DNA from: Hyphomicrobiales bacterium
GTDB taxonomy: Bacteria > Pseudomonadota > Alphaproteobacteria > Rhizobiales > Rhizobiaceae
Direction of reading: 5' to 3'
DNA: 64,000 nucleotides
Assembly (NCBI GenBank): GCA_900465665.1
Contig: UBJO01000049.1
Coordinates: 124,001 to 188,000, forward strand
Under the pieces are notes generated by a model, which had not been told where the DNA came from, ran no database searches, and worked only from the letters and a program-made list of their open reading frames with translations. A program made the position numbers and the translations under genes. Below are positions 14,982 to 24,064 of the stretch, piece after piece (the first letter of the stretch is position 1; each line of letters begins with the position of its first letter).

Positions 14982-15631
14982 CCGAAACAGGTGACCGCAG
15001 GCCGCTGGCGAGCCGCGACACACACTGGGCGCGCTCGACGGCGCAATGGCTGGCGTCGAAATCCGTCACGCCCAACCAGATCTCGCAGGCAAGCATGATC
15101 GCAGCCGCACTCGCCGGCGGCGCCTTCTTTTTGTCGGGACGGCAGGCGGGCTGGGCACAGGCTCCCTTTTTTGTCGCCGCCGCGCTCTTTTGCCAGCTGC
15201 GGCTGCTCTGCAATCTCTTCGATGGAATGGTCGCGGTCGAAGGCGGGAAGGGGGCGGCCGATGGGCCGTTCTGGAACGAGTTCCCGGACCGGGTTGCCGA
15301 CATCCTGATCCTTGTTGGCGCAGGGACGGGCATCGGGGCGCCGGGGCTGGGCTGGGCGGCGGCGGCGTTTGCGGTGCTCACTGCCTATGTCCGCGAGCTC
15401 GGCCGCGCCACTGGCCAGCCGAGCGATTTCTCCGGCCCCATGGCCAAGCAGCATCGCATGGCAACGATAACGGGCGCCGCTATTCTATCGGTGTTTCAGC
15501 CGCTCTGGGGTGGCACCAATGAAATCTTGCTTGCCGCGCTATGGCTGATCGCAGTCGGCGCCGCATTCACCGCTTTCCGTCGCGGCCGCCGGCTTGTCAC
15601 GGGTTTGAAGAGCGGCAGCAGCCGGTCCTGA
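14978..15631 (+). CDS. CDP-alcohol phosphatidyltransferase family protein with an altered motif
   Basis: The 217-residue membrane protein shows the general pattern of the CDP-alcohol phosphotransferases, which join CDP-diacylglycerol to an alcohol. The standard motif is DxxDGxxAR-x8-GxxxDxxxD. Here the region (about residues 86-110) reads NLFDGMVAV, then GPFWNEFPDRVAD: the first Asp is Asn, AR is AV and the third Asp, usually the metal ligand near the catalytic base, is Asn. The last Asp and DG are kept. The same pattern may define a subfamily that accompanies CdsA-like proteins, but I cannot confirm it here. The alcohol substrate is unknown. Confidence 0.78.
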   Translation: MTETGDRRPLASRDTHWARSTAQWLASKSVTPNQISQASMIAAALAGGAFFLSGRQAGWAQAPFFVAAALFCQLRLLCNLFDGMVAVEGGKGAADGPFWNEFPDRVADILILVGAGTGIGAPGLGWAAAAFAVLTAYVRELGRATGQPSDFSGPMAKQHRMATITGAAILSVFQPLWGGTNEILLAALWLIAVGAAFTAFRRGRRLVTGLKSGSSRS

Positions 15632-15751
15632 CACTCCCCCGCGACCATTTCGCCGGGCGTACCGAAATTCGCGAAACTGCGCTTGCGGAAAGTTAGCGCA
15701 GCAATAAAACAGCCGCGTCGCTTCTGTTTTCCCCGAAGCGACCTTGGACTA

Positions 15752-15779
15752 GCCTCGCTTCGGCGAGGCATTTTTCTTT
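15752..15779 (+). terminator. Terminator of the phospholipid cassette
   Basis: GCCTCGC-TTCG-GCGAGGC (15752-15769), a 7-bp stem with a stable TTCG loop, is followed by ATTTTTCTTTC on the plus strand. The minus strand has no T-run. Confidence 0.88.
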
Positions 15780-15804
15780 CTATCGCCCACTGCCGCAAAG
15801 CCGG

Positions 15805-16587
15805 CTATCGATAGGCTCGCTCCGAAAACACGCTCATGCCGCTGCGCACCAAAAGCTGGTGCACGAGACGCCGGCGCATAGGGTTTTCAAGCCGCGCCGC
15901 CTTGGAGCCAAGAAACTCGGTTTCGACATGTTCGAACGCCGCGAGATCGGGAGAGGCGGCGATCGCTCTCGAATACTCGGCGTGAAATGCCCGGCGGCAC
16001 ACATAGGTCTTGTATTTGGTGATGCAGAAGACCGCGAACTCGCCCTGCTGCTCGCGCAGGAAATCGGCGACGCCAACCGTCACCTCGGGCCATGTCGGGT
16101 TGAACGTGTCGTCGAAGGCGATGATGCCATGATCGGCCAGCGTATCCGCCGCCAGATGCGTGTCGGACATCACGTGATGCAGCATGTGCCCGCCATCGAT
16201 GCTGAAGAAGCGGACCGGCCCCACTTTCGCGAAGATATCGGCAGGCTTTAGAAGCGTGCTGTCACCCTTGATCACCAAATCTTCCAGGACAGGAAGGCCG
16301 AGCCGTCGGCCGTTCTCGACAAACTGCAGATATTGCGCGCTGCCCTTCGTTGTACTGTCGAGATCGAAAAGATCGATGGCGACGATTCGCTGCTCGTCAC
16401 CGCATATGCGCCGAAAGAGGAAATAAGATCGGCCGTAATAGACGCCAATCTCCGCAATCGCCCCTTCAAAACCGGCCAGAGCCTGATGCTGGAGGATCGC
16501 CAGAAACACCAGCGCATCCGGAGGATCGATGTAACCCTCGATCGTTTGAAGATCATGAAAGATAAACTTGCGAATAGCTGAATCCAT
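15805..16587 (-). CDS. Class I SAM-dependent methyltransferase
   Basis: The 260-residue cytosolic protein has a Rossmann methyltransferase core: GAIAEIGVYYGRSYFLF (motif I, SAM-binding, about residue 45), RIVAIDLFDLD (acidic ribose ligand), VRFFSIDGGHMLHHVMSDTHLA and GIIAFDDTFNPTWPEV. The DGGH and DD motifs resemble the Methyltransf_24/TylF group, which acts on sugars or small O-linked substrates; the actual substrate is unknown. It stands alone, opposite in direction to the lipid cassette and divergent from galE, and its upstream region is unusually AT-rich for this window, so it could be a recent arrival, although I see no element ends. Confidence 0.8.
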   Translation of the reverse strand: MDSAIRKFIFHDLQTIEGYIDPPDALVFLAILQHQALAGFEGAIAEIGVYYGRSYFLFRRICGDEQRIVAIDLFDLDSTTKGSAQYLQFVENGRRLGLPVLEDLVIKGDSTLLKPADIFAKVGPVRFFSIDGGHMLHHVMSDTHLAADTLADHGIIAFDDTFNPTWPEVTVGVADFLREQQGEFAVFCITKYKTYVCRRAFHAEYSRAIAASPDLAAFEHVETEFLGSKAARLENPMRRRLVHQLLVRSGMSVFSERAYR

Positions 16588-16931
16588 GCGCGATGTTTTT
16601 CCAGATATCTTTGAAGTCTAGTGAAACAGACATAACAAGACACAAAACATAGACCATGCATGAAAGCTAAAATAAGGCAGTATCATAGGTAGCAGTATTT
16701 TCTGTCGCTACCAGTAATTCCAGTGATATTGTCGGTCAGGCATGCGTTGATCATGCATCGCAGGCGAATAATCCTCATTCGACCGGTCTTGGATCTCGGC
16801 TAACGAAATTCGCTAATCGCGTTGGCCATAAGATGCGGCGAAAGCGGCGTGCAGCCCACTTCGTTCTTTTTATCGCCATGTCGTTGGCCTAACTCTGGTG
16901 CTGTCCGATTCCAAATCACAGAAGGTGGTGC
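16588..16931. other. Divergent intergenic region between methyltransferase and galE
   Basis: About 340 bases without a gene. The left half is AT-rich and includes an inverted repeat GGTAGC / GCTACC (near 16689-16713). For galE, TTGGAT with a 17-base spacer to GCTAAT near 16790-16820 is a possible promoter. Nothing stronger is seen. Confidence 0.4.
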
Positions 16932-17915
16932 ATGGCAGGTGAAACAGTTCTGGTCGTTGGTGGTGCAGGCTATATCGGCTCCCACACATGTCTCGATCTC
17001 GCCAACAAGGGTTTCAAGCCCGTCGTTTACGACAACTTCTCCAACGGGCACCGCGAGTTCGTCAAATGGGGCCCGGCCGAAGAGGGCGATATCAGGGATC
17101 GCGCGCGCCTCGACGAGGTTCTGGCCAAGCACAAGCCCGCAGCCATCCTGCACTTCGCGGCCCTGATCGAGGTCGGCGAATCCGTCAAGGACCCGGTCGC
17201 CTTCTACGAAAACAACGTAATCGGCACGCTGACCTTGCTGGCAGCGGCCCAGGCGGCCGGCATCAAGGCTTTCGTTTTCTCCTCCACCTGCGCGACCTAT
17301 GGCCTGCCGCAGAGCGTGCCGCTGGATGAAACCCACCGCCAGGTGCCGATCAATCCCTACGGCCAGACGAAATACATCGTCGAGCAGGCGCTTGCCGATT
17401 ACGACAGGTACACCGGCTTCCGCTCGGTCGTGCTGCGTTACTTCAACGCCGCCGGCGCCGATTTCGAAGGCCGTATCGGCGAATGGCATCAGCCGGAAAC
17501 CCACGCGATCCCGCTCGCGATTGACGCAGCACTCGGACGGCGCGACGGCTTCAAGGTGTTCGGCAGCGATTACGAGACCCGCGACGGCACCTGCGTGCGA
17601 GACTACATCCACGTGCTCGATCTTGCCGATGCGCATGTCCGCGCCGTCGAGCATCTGCTGCGCGGTGGTGAATCGGTTGCGCTCAATCTCGGCACCGGCA
17701 CCGGCACGACGGTCAAGGAACTGCTCGGCGCGATCGAAGACGTCTCCGCCAAGCCGTTCCCCGTCGAATATGTCGGCCGCCGCGAAGGCGATTCGCATAC
17801 GCTGGTCGCCAACAACGACAAGGCGCGCGAAGTGCTCGGCTGGGTGCCGCAGCATGATCTATCCCAGATCATTCGCTCGGCCTGGAACTGGCATTCGAAA
17901 TCCAACCATCACTGA
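16932..17915 (+). CDS. galE: UDP-glucose 4-epimerase GalE
   Basis: GalE interconverts UDP-glucose and UDP-galactose for exopolysaccharide and LPS synthesis. The 327-residue short-chain dehydrogenase relative has the NAD-binding GGAGYIGSHTCLDL near residue 8, FAALIEVGESV, the catalytic FSSTCATYG and YGQTKYIVEQ (Y-x3-K), YFNAAGAD and the family block YETRDGTCVRDYIHVLDLADAH. The ATG follows GAAGGTGGTGC. The downstream hydrolase starts immediately after the TGA, so the two are co-transcribed. Confidence 0.96.
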   Translation: MAGETVLVVGGAGYIGSHTCLDLANKGFKPVVYDNFSNGHREFVKWGPAEEGDIRDRARLDEVLAKHKPAAILHFAALIEVGESVKDPVAFYENNVIGTLTLLAAAQAAGIKAFVFSSTCATYGLPQSVPLDETHRQVPINPYGQTKYIVEQALADYDRYTGFRSVVLRYFNAAGADFEGRIGEWHQPETHAIPLAIDAALGRRDGFKVFGSDYETRDGTCVRDYIHVLDLADAHVRAVEHLLRGGESVALNLGTGTGTTVKELLGAIEDVSAKPFPVEYVGRREGDSHTLVANNDKAREVLGWVPQHDLSQIIRSAWNWHSKSNHH

Positions 17916-19448
17916 ATGGCCGCATCAATGACGGGCAAACCGAACATTCTGCTGATCACCGCGGACCAGTGGCGCGGTGATTGCCTCTCGGCACGCAATC
18001 ACGCCTGCATCAGGACACCGAATGTCGATGCGCTGGCGGCCGAAGGCACGCTGTTTGCCCGTCATTTTGCTGGTGCCGCGCCGTGTTCGCCGGCGCGCGC
18101 CACGCTCTATACCGGCCTCTACCAGATGAACCATCGGGTTTGCCGAAACGGCTCGCCGCTCGATGGCAGGTTCGACAATCTGGCGCTGGCAGCCCGGCGC
18201 GCCGGCTATGAGCCGACCTTGTTCGGCTACACGGATACGGCACCCGACCCTCGCGGCGTCGATGCCAACGACCCGCACCTGACGACGTATGAAGGACTGC
18301 TGCCCGGCTTCACCGCGCGGCAACTGCTCCCGGAACATGAGAGACAATGGCTATCCTGGCTGCGATCGCGCGGGCATGCGGAGGCGACGAGCCGCGATAT
18401 TCATATCCCCTTGGGGGCCCACCCCGGCGAAATCTCCAACGCGCCGACTGCCTATTCGAAAGACGAGACGCAGACGGCCTTCCTAACCGGTGAGTTCATT
18501 CGCTGGCTGGGCGAACAGGATAGTCCGTGGTTCGCGCACATATCCTTCCTGCGCCCGCATCCGCCATTTTCCGCACCGGCGCCTTACAACGACATGTTTT
18601 CGCCTGGGGACGGGCCCGCCTTTTCCCGCGCGGCCGATCTAAAAAGCGAGCAGGCGTCCCACCCCTATCTCACCTACGCGATGCCGCGGAGCGACAAGGG
18701 CAGCTTCATCCACGGCGCGACCGGCCCGGTCGATGACTGGAACGCCGAGGACATCGCGGCCATTCGCGCCATCTACTATGGCATGATTGCCGAGGTGGAC
18801 GCGCAGCTGGGCCGTATCTGGGCCGCGCTCAAGGATGTCGGCGCCTGGGAAAACACGGTGATCGTCTTCACGTCGGATCATGCGGAGATGGCCGGCGATC
18901 ACTGGACCTTCGGCAAGGGCGGCTTCTTTGACGGGAGCTATCACATCCCTTTGGTCATTCGCGATCCGCGATCGACCAATCGCAGCGGAACGGTCGAGCA
19001 CTTCACCAGCGCCGCCGATATCTTTCCGACGCTTTGCGAGCGCCTGGACGTCGAGCCGGAAAACGGACTGGACGGGCAGTCGCTGCTACCCTTTACCGAA
19101 GGGAAGGGCGTCGCGAACTGGCGGGATGCGGCCTTCTGGGAGTTCGATTTCCGCGACATCGCCCACCAACATGCCGAGCGGCACTTCGGCCTGCGATCGA
19201 ACGAATGCAATCTCGCCGTCGTCAGGGACGAGAACTTCAAATATGTGCATTTCGCCGGCCTGGCGCCGTTGCTCTTCGATCTCAGGAACGACCCGATGGA
19301 GCTGCGAAATATCGCGGCCGATCCGGCGCACGCTTCGACACGGCTCGCCTACGCGGAAAAACTGCTGTCGCTGCGCGCCCGCCACCTCGACCAGACCCTG
19401 GCCTACACCGAGCTGACGGAGAAAGGGCCGGTTCGACACCGGCCCTGA
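17916..19448 (+). CDS. Sulfatase / phosphonate monoester hydrolase family enzyme
   Basis: The 510-residue protein is of the alkaline-phosphatase superfamily. The N-terminal LLITADQWRGDC holds the first metal ligand Asp, and CSPAR with Cys57 is the C-x-P-x-R site that is oxidised to formylglycine in sulfatases and phosphonate monoester hydrolases. Later blocks are QMNHRVCRNGSPLD, DPRGVDANDPHLTTYEG, HISFLRPHPPF and VIVFTSDHAEMAGDHW (second metal pair). The MNHR and DPR blocks resemble the promiscuous phosphonate monoester hydrolases described from Rhizobium and Burkholderia. No signal peptide is seen. The start follows the galE stop directly; ATG 17928 is an alternative. Natural substrate unknown. 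Confidence 0.85.
   Translation: MAASMTGKPNILLITADQWRGDCLSARNHACIRTPNVDALAAEGTLFARHFAGAAPCSPARATLYTGLYQMNHRVCRNGSPLDGRFDNLALAARRAGYEPTLFGYTDTAPDPRGVDANDPHLTTYEGLLPGFTARQLLPEHERQWLSWLRSRGHAEATSRDIHIPLGAHPGEISNAPTAYSKDETQTAFLTGEFIRWLGEQDSPWFAHISFLRPHPPFSAPAPYNDMFSPGDGPAFSRAADLKSEQASHPYLTYAMPRSDKGSFIHGATGPVDDWNAEDIAAIRAIYYGMIAEVDAQLGRIWAALKDVGAWENTVIVFTSDHAEMAGDHWTFGKGGFFDGSYHIPLVIRDPRSTNRSGTVEHFTSAADIFPTLCERLDVEPENGLDGQSLLPFTEGKGVANWRDAAFWEFDFRDIAHQHAERHFGLRSNECNLAVVRDENFKYVHFAGLAPLLFDLRNDPMELRNIAADPAHASTRLAYAEKLLSLRARHLDQTLAYTELTEKGPVRHRP
19424..19446. terminator. Hairpin between convergent hydrolase and DUF1993 genes
   Basis: AGGGCCGGT (19424-19432) and ACCGGCCCT (19438-19446) form a 9-bp stem ending in the hydrolase stop codon. 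No T-run follows, so it may act in both directions weakly. Confidence 0.5.
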
Positions 19449-19455
19449 TTGATCG

Positions 19456-19965
19456 TCAAGAAAAGCGTCCGAGATAATCGAGCTTGCCGACCTGAGCGCC
19501 CTTGTTGCGCAGGATCGCGTGCGCCATCGAGATGTGGAAATAGAAGTTCGGCAGCGCGAAGCTCAAGACGTAGTCGTCGCCGCGGAAAACCGTTCTGTGG
19601 CCACCCGGAGAAATGACCACCTCGCGGGTTTCAGCACCATCGAGCGTATCCGGCGAAACGGTCGCGAGATAGGCTTCCGTTTTCGCAACACGCGCCCTGA
19701 GCTCGGCGATCGTCGTCTCGTTGTCCTCGAATTTCGGCGCGTCCGTACCCGTTAGCCGTGCAATCGCAAGCTTGGCGCTATCGGTGGCCCGCTGGTACTG
19801 ACCAGAAAACGGCAGCATGTCCGGCGCCAGCCGCGTCGCGACCAGCTCCACGGGATCGATGCCCTTCTCGCTGGCGAAGGCCTCCGCCTTGTCGAGATAG
19901 TTGGTCAAGGTTGTCAGGCCGCGCTGAAATACAGGCACTGTCAGGCGATAGATTGAAATAGACAT
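19456..19965 (-). CDS. DUF1993 domain-containing protein
   Basis: The 169-residue protein matches DUF1993, a DinB-like four-helix family: MSISIYRLTVPVFQRGLTTL, RLAPDMLPFSGQYQRATDSAK, LRARVAKTEAYLATVSPDTL, then LSFALPNFYFHISMAHAILRNKGAQVGKLDYLG at the C-terminus. The conserved H-x-x-x-A-H region could bind metal, as in DinB proteins; function is unknown. The frame continues open upstream to 20388 but the family start is at 19965, just after GGTGGAGAGCGCA on the minus strand. Confidence 0.85.
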   Translation of the reverse strand: MSISIYRLTVPVFQRGLTTLTNYLDKAEAFASEKGIDPVELVATRLAPDMLPFSGQYQRATDSAKLAIARLTGTDAPKFEDNETTIAELRARVAKTEAYLATVSPDTLDGAETREVVISPGGHRTVFRGDDYVLSFALPNFYFHISMAHAILRNKGAQVGKLDYLGRFS

Positions 19966-20224
19966 TGCGCTCTCCACCGGGGCCGACGACCGGCCACCGT
20001 TTCCGCGATAGGATATAGTCAGGCGGCATCTGATTTTCATCGGCCGGTGCAGCATTCTCCGCGTTTTTGCAGTGTCCTCTCGCGACGGCAATGCTGCACC
20101 TAACCATGGGTTGTCGCTCCAAAATAATCTCAAAAAAGGGGTGGCGTATTCCGCCAGCTTTTCTATTCTGCGCGCTTCGCATCGCCCACCCTGCCTCAGG
20201 GGAGCAGGGCTTACAGGAACTGAC

Positions 20225-21283
20225 ATGCAATTCGTATTCGACGGCCACAACGACGTTCTCCTCCGCCTTTGGACGCATGAGCGGGAGGGCGGCGACCCCG
20301 TCGCCGAGTTTGCGAACGGAACGGACACCGGCCACATCGACGCGCCGCGCGCCAAGGCAGGCGGCCTGGCCGGTGGCCTTTGCGCCATCTACATTCCCTC
20401 GGGCGATCTGGTCTTCGCCGATCCCGACAAGGACGGCCACTACGTCACCCCGCTCGCAGCGCCTCTCGATCCATTGCCATCGCTGCGGATCGCCAATGAA
20501 ATGGCCGCGATCGCCCTGCGCCTCGATCGCGCCGGCGCCTGGCGTCTGTGCCGCACGGTCAAGGATATCCGCAAATCCATCGACGACGGTGTTTTCGCCG
20601 CTGTCATGCACATGGAAGGCTGTGAGGCGATCGGGTCGGATCTGGCCGCGCTGGAAGTCTTCTACGCCGCGGGCCTTCGCTCGCTGGGTCCCGTCTGGAG
20701 CCGGCACAACATCTTCGGCCACGGCGTTCCGTTTGCCTTCCCGATGTCGCCGGATACCGGCCTCGGCCTGACCGACGCCGGCTTCGAACTGGTTCGCGAG
20801 TGCAACCGCCTGGGCATCATGATCGATCTCGCCCACATTACAGAAAAGGGCTTCTGGGATGTCGCGAAGACGACGGACCAGCCGCTCGTTGCCAGCCACT
20901 CGAACGTCCATGCGCTTACACCGGTCGCCCGCAACCTGACGGACAGGCAGCTTGACGCGATCAAGGAAAGCCGCGGCCTCGTCGGCCTCAACTATGCAAC
21001 CGCCATGCTGCGCGACGACGCCCGCTCGGACGGTGATACGCCGCTCAGCGACATGGTTCGCCATATCGACTACCTCGTCGAGCGTATCGGCATCGATTGC
21101 GTTGCGCTCGGATCGGACTTCGACGGCGCAACCATACCGGATGAAATCGGCGACGCCTCGGGCAACCAGAAGCTGATTGATGCGCTTCAGCGTGCTGGAT
21201 ATGGTGGCGAGGATTTGAAGAAAATGGCCAGCGAAAACTGGCTTCGGATTTTGTCTTCGGCATGGGGAGAAGAGGCTGCCTGA
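20225..21283 (+). CDS. Membrane dipeptidase (M19 / renal dipeptidase family)
   Basis: The 352-residue zinc peptidase has the M19 motifs: FDGHNDVLLR (metal-binding His and Asp at the N-terminus), MHMEGCEAIG (bridging Glu), GPVWSRHNIFGHGVPF, MIDLAHITEKGFWDV (His), PLVASHSNVHALTPVARNLTD (second His) and LGSDFDG near the C-terminus. These enzymes cleave dipeptides, including L-D forms. No signal peptide is present, so it probably acts in the cytosol on imported dipeptides. ATG 20225 is chosen over the longer frame from 20072, which lacks family similarity. It heads the peptide transporter operon. Confidence 0.92.
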   Translation: MQFVFDGHNDVLLRLWTHEREGGDPVAEFANGTDTGHIDAPRAKAGGLAGGLCAIYIPSGDLVFADPDKDGHYVTPLAAPLDPLPSLRIANEMAAIALRLDRAGAWRLCRTVKDIRKSIDDGVFAAVMHMEGCEAIGSDLAALEVFYAAGLRSLGPVWSRHNIFGHGVPFAFPMSPDTGLGLTDAGFELVRECNRLGIMIDLAHITEKGFWDVAKTTDQPLVASHSNVHALTPVARNLTDRQLDAIKESRGLVGLNYATAMLRDDARSDGDTPLSDMVRHIDYLVERIGIDCVALGSDFDGATIPDEIGDASGNQKLIDALQRAGYGGEDLKKMASENWLRILSSAWGEEAA

Positions 21284-21334
21284 GACTGCTAACGTGCTTT
21301 GACTAAATTCAAAAATGAACAGGGGACGAAAATT

Positions 21335-22978
21335 ATGATGATGACCAGATTGAACCGCAGCTTCCGTGTGCTTTCCGCCGGCGCCGCCCTCTCTATCCTG
21401 ATGATGGCCGCGCCCGCCGCCTTCGCTGAGACCCCGAAGGATACCCTCGTCGAGGGCTTCGCGATCGACGACATCATCACCATGGATCCGGGCGAAGCAT
21501 TCGAGCTTTCGACCGCCGAGATGACCAGCAACACCTACAGCCTGCTCGTGCGCCTCGACATGGCCGACACGTCCAAGGTCAAGGGCGACCTCGCCGAGAG
21601 CTGGACCGTTTCGGATGACGGCCTGACCTATACGTTCAAGCTGAAGCCCGGCATGAAGTTCGCCTCCGGCAACCCGATCACCGCCGAAGACGTTGCATGG
21701 TCCTTCGAGCGCGCCGTCAAGCTCGACAAGAGCCCCGCCTTCATCATCACCCAGTTCGGCATCACGGGTGACAACGTCACCGAGAAAGCCAAGGCGACCG
21801 ACGAAAACACCTTCACCTTCACGGTCGACAAGCCCTACGCGCCGAGCTTCGTCCTGAACTGCCTCACGGCAACGGTTGCTTCCGTCGTCGACAAGAAGCT
21901 GGTTCTCGACCACGTCAAGCCGGTTACCCCGTCGGCCGACTACAAGTACGACAACGACTTCGGCAATGAGTGGCTGAAGACCGGCTATGCTGGCTCCGGC
22001 GCCTTCAAGCTGCGCGAATGGCGCGCCAACGAAGTGGTCGTGCTCGAGCGCAACGACAACTACTATGGCGAAAAGGCCAAGCTCGCCCGCGTCATCTATC
22101 GCTTCATGAAGGAAAGCTCGGCGCAGCGCCTGGCGCTCGAGGCCGGTGACATCGACATCGCCCGCAACCTGGAGCCCGGCGACCTCGACGCTGTTGCAAA
22201 GAACACCGATCTCGCCAGCGAAAGCGCGCCCAAGGGCACCGTCTACTTCATCAGCCTCAACTCCAAGAACGAGAACCTGAAGAAGCCGGAAGTCCAGGAA
22301 GCCTTCAAGTACCTGGTCGACTACGACGCGATTGGCGCCACCCTGATCAAGGGCATCGGCGAAATCCACCAGACCTTCCTGCCGAAGGGCCAGCTCGGCG
22401 CGCTTGACGAGAACCCATACAAGTTCGACGTCGCCAAGGCCAAGGAACTGCTCGCCAAGGCAGGCCTGAAGGACGGCTTCTCGGTCACCATCGACGTGCG
22501 CAATACGCAGCCGGTAACCGGTATCGCCGAATCCATCCAGCAGTCGGTCGCCCAGGCCGGCATCAAGATGGAAATCATCCCGGGTGACGGCAAGCAGACG
22601 CTGACCAAGTTCCGCGCCCGCACGCACGACATCTACATCGGCCAGTGGGGCTCGGATTACTTCGACCCGAACTCCAACGCCGATACCTTCACCAGCAACC
22701 CGGATAACTCCGACGCCGGCACCGTGAAGACGCTCGCTTGGCGCAACACGTTTGAAGCGCCTGAACTGGACAAGGAAGCCAAGGCTGCCCTGCTCGAACG
22801 CGACAACGACAAGCGCGCGGCGATGTATCAGGACATCCAGAAGAAGTACCTGGCCAACAGCCCGTTCGTCTTCATCTTCCAGCAGACCGAAGTCGCGGGT
22901 TACCGCAGGGGCGTGACGAACTTCAAACTCGGCCCGAGCTTCGACACCAACTATGTCGGCATGATCGGCAAGGAATGA
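21335..22978 (+). CDS. Dipeptide/oligopeptide ABC transporter substrate-binding protein
   Basis: The 547-residue protein is an SBP family 5 (DppA/OppA-like) periplasmic receptor. It starts with a signal sequence (LNRSFRVLSAGAALSILMMAAP, cleavage likely after AFA before ETPKD). LAESWTVSDDGLTYTFKLKPGMKFASGNPITAEDVAWSFERAV is the family signature. Cys residues are few and no lipobox is seen, so it is soluble. Three ATGs lie in phase at 21335, 21338 and 21341 after AGGGGACG. It follows the dipeptidase by 51 bases and is followed by both permeases and both ATPases, so dipeptides are the likely substrate. Confidence 0.93.
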   Translation: MMMTRLNRSFRVLSAGAALSILMMAAPAAFAETPKDTLVEGFAIDDIITMDPGEAFELSTAEMTSNTYSLLVRLDMADTSKVKGDLAESWTVSDDGLTYTFKLKPGMKFASGNPITAEDVAWSFERAVKLDKSPAFIITQFGITGDNVTEKAKATDENTFTFTVDKPYAPSFVLNCLTATVASVVDKKLVLDHVKPVTPSADYKYDNDFGNEWLKTGYAGSGAFKLREWRANEVVVLERNDNYYGEKAKLARVIYRFMKESSAQRLALEAGDIDIARNLEPGDLDAVAKNTDLASESAPKGTVYFISLNSKNENLKKPEVQEAFKYLVDYDAIGATLIKGIGEIHQTFLPKGQLGALDENPYKFDVAKAKELLAKAGLKDGFSVTIDVRNTQPVTGIAESIQQSVAQAGIKMEIIPGDGKQTLTKFRARTHDIYIGQWGSDYFDPNSNADTFTSNPDNSDAGTVKTLAWRNTFEAPELDKEAKAALLERDNDKRAAMYQDIQKKYLANSPFVFIFQQTEVAGYRRGVTNFKLGPSFDTNYVGMIGKE

Positions 22979-22996
22979 TCCGGCAGGATTGATAGA

Positions 22997-24064
22997 TTGA
23001 GCATCGTCGAAACAAAGACGGAAGCACGGCCGAAACCCGGCCGTGCTCTTCCTTTTGCGAAGGCTGTGGGCCGTTTTCTGGTCGCCGCCGTCACCACCTA
23101 TCTCGGCCTTCTGGCCGTGACCTTCTTCATCGGCCGCGTCGTGCCCATCGATCCGGTGCTCGCCATTCTCGGCGACCGCGCGCCCGCCCATGTGGTTGAG
23201 CGCGTACGGCGCGAAATGGGCTTCGACCTGCCGCTCTACCAGCAGTTCTATATCTACCTCAAAGGGATCCTGGCCGGCGATTTCGGCACTTCGGTGCTGA
23301 CGACCAATCCCGTCATGGTCGATATCAAGCGCGTTTTCCCGGCGACGATCGAACTCGCCACGCTCGGCACCATCATCGGCTCGGTGATCGGCGTCCCGCT
23401 CGGCGTCCTCGCCGCCGTCAAGCGCGGCAGCTTCGCCGACCAGATCGTTCGCGTCATCGGCCTGATCGGCTATTCCGTGCCGATCTTCTGGCTGTCGCTG
23501 ATCTCGCTGGTGATCTTCTACGCCAAGCTGCGCTGGGTCGCTTTCCCCGGCCGCATCGATATCGTCTTCGAATACAGCTTCACGCCGGTCACCGGCTTCT
23601 ATCTGCTCGACAGCGCCATGCAGGGACAGTGGGATGTCTTCTACGACGTCTTCCGCCACATCATCCTGCCAGCCTCGCTGCTCGGCTATTTCTCGCTCGC
23701 CTATATCAGCCGCATGACCCGAAGCTTCATGCTGAACGAACTCAGCCAGGAATATGTCGTTGCCGCGCGCGCCAAGGGCCTGTCGGAAACCCGGGTGATC
23801 TGGGGCCACGCGTTGCGGAACGCCGCGGTGCCGCTCGTCACCGTCATCGCGCTCTCCTATGCCGGACTGCTCGAAGGTTCGGTCCTGACCGAGACGGTCT
23901 TCTCCTGGCCCGGCATCGGCCTCTACATCACCAATTCGCTGCAGAATGCCGACATGAACGCCGTGCTTGGCGGCACCATCGTCATCGGCACCGTCTTCAT
24001 CGGCATCAACCTCTTGTCTGATCTTCTTTATCGGACCCTCGATCCCAGGACCCGAACCCGATGA
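22997..24064 (+). CDS. Peptide ABC transporter permease (DppB-like)
   Basis: The 355-residue inner-membrane permease has about six helices and the binding-protein-dependent signature in its C-terminal half: RAKGLSETRVIWGHALRNAAVPLVTVIAL, the EAA loop that docks onto the ATPases. The ERVRREMGFDLPLYQQFYIYLKGILAGDFG block is standard for DppB/OppB. The start appears to be TTG 22997 (SIVETKTEARPKP). Its end overlaps the next gene by four bases. Confidence 0.94.
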   Translation: MSIVETKTEARPKPGRALPFAKAVGRFLVAAVTTYLGLLAVTFFIGRVVPIDPVLAILGDRAPAHVVERVRREMGFDLPLYQQFYIYLKGILAGDFGTSVLTTNPVMVDIKRVFPATIELATLGTIIGSVIGVPLGVLAAVKRGSFADQIVRVIGLIGYSVPIFWLSLISLVIFYAKLRWVAFPGRIDIVFEYSFTPVTGFYLLDSAMQGQWDVFYDVFRHIILPASLLGYFSLAYISRMTRSFMLNELSQEYVVAARAKGLSETRVIWGHALRNAAVPLVTVIALSYAGLLEGSVLTETVFSWPGIGLYITNSLQNADMNAVLGGTIVIGTVFIGINLLSDLLYRTLDPRTRTR

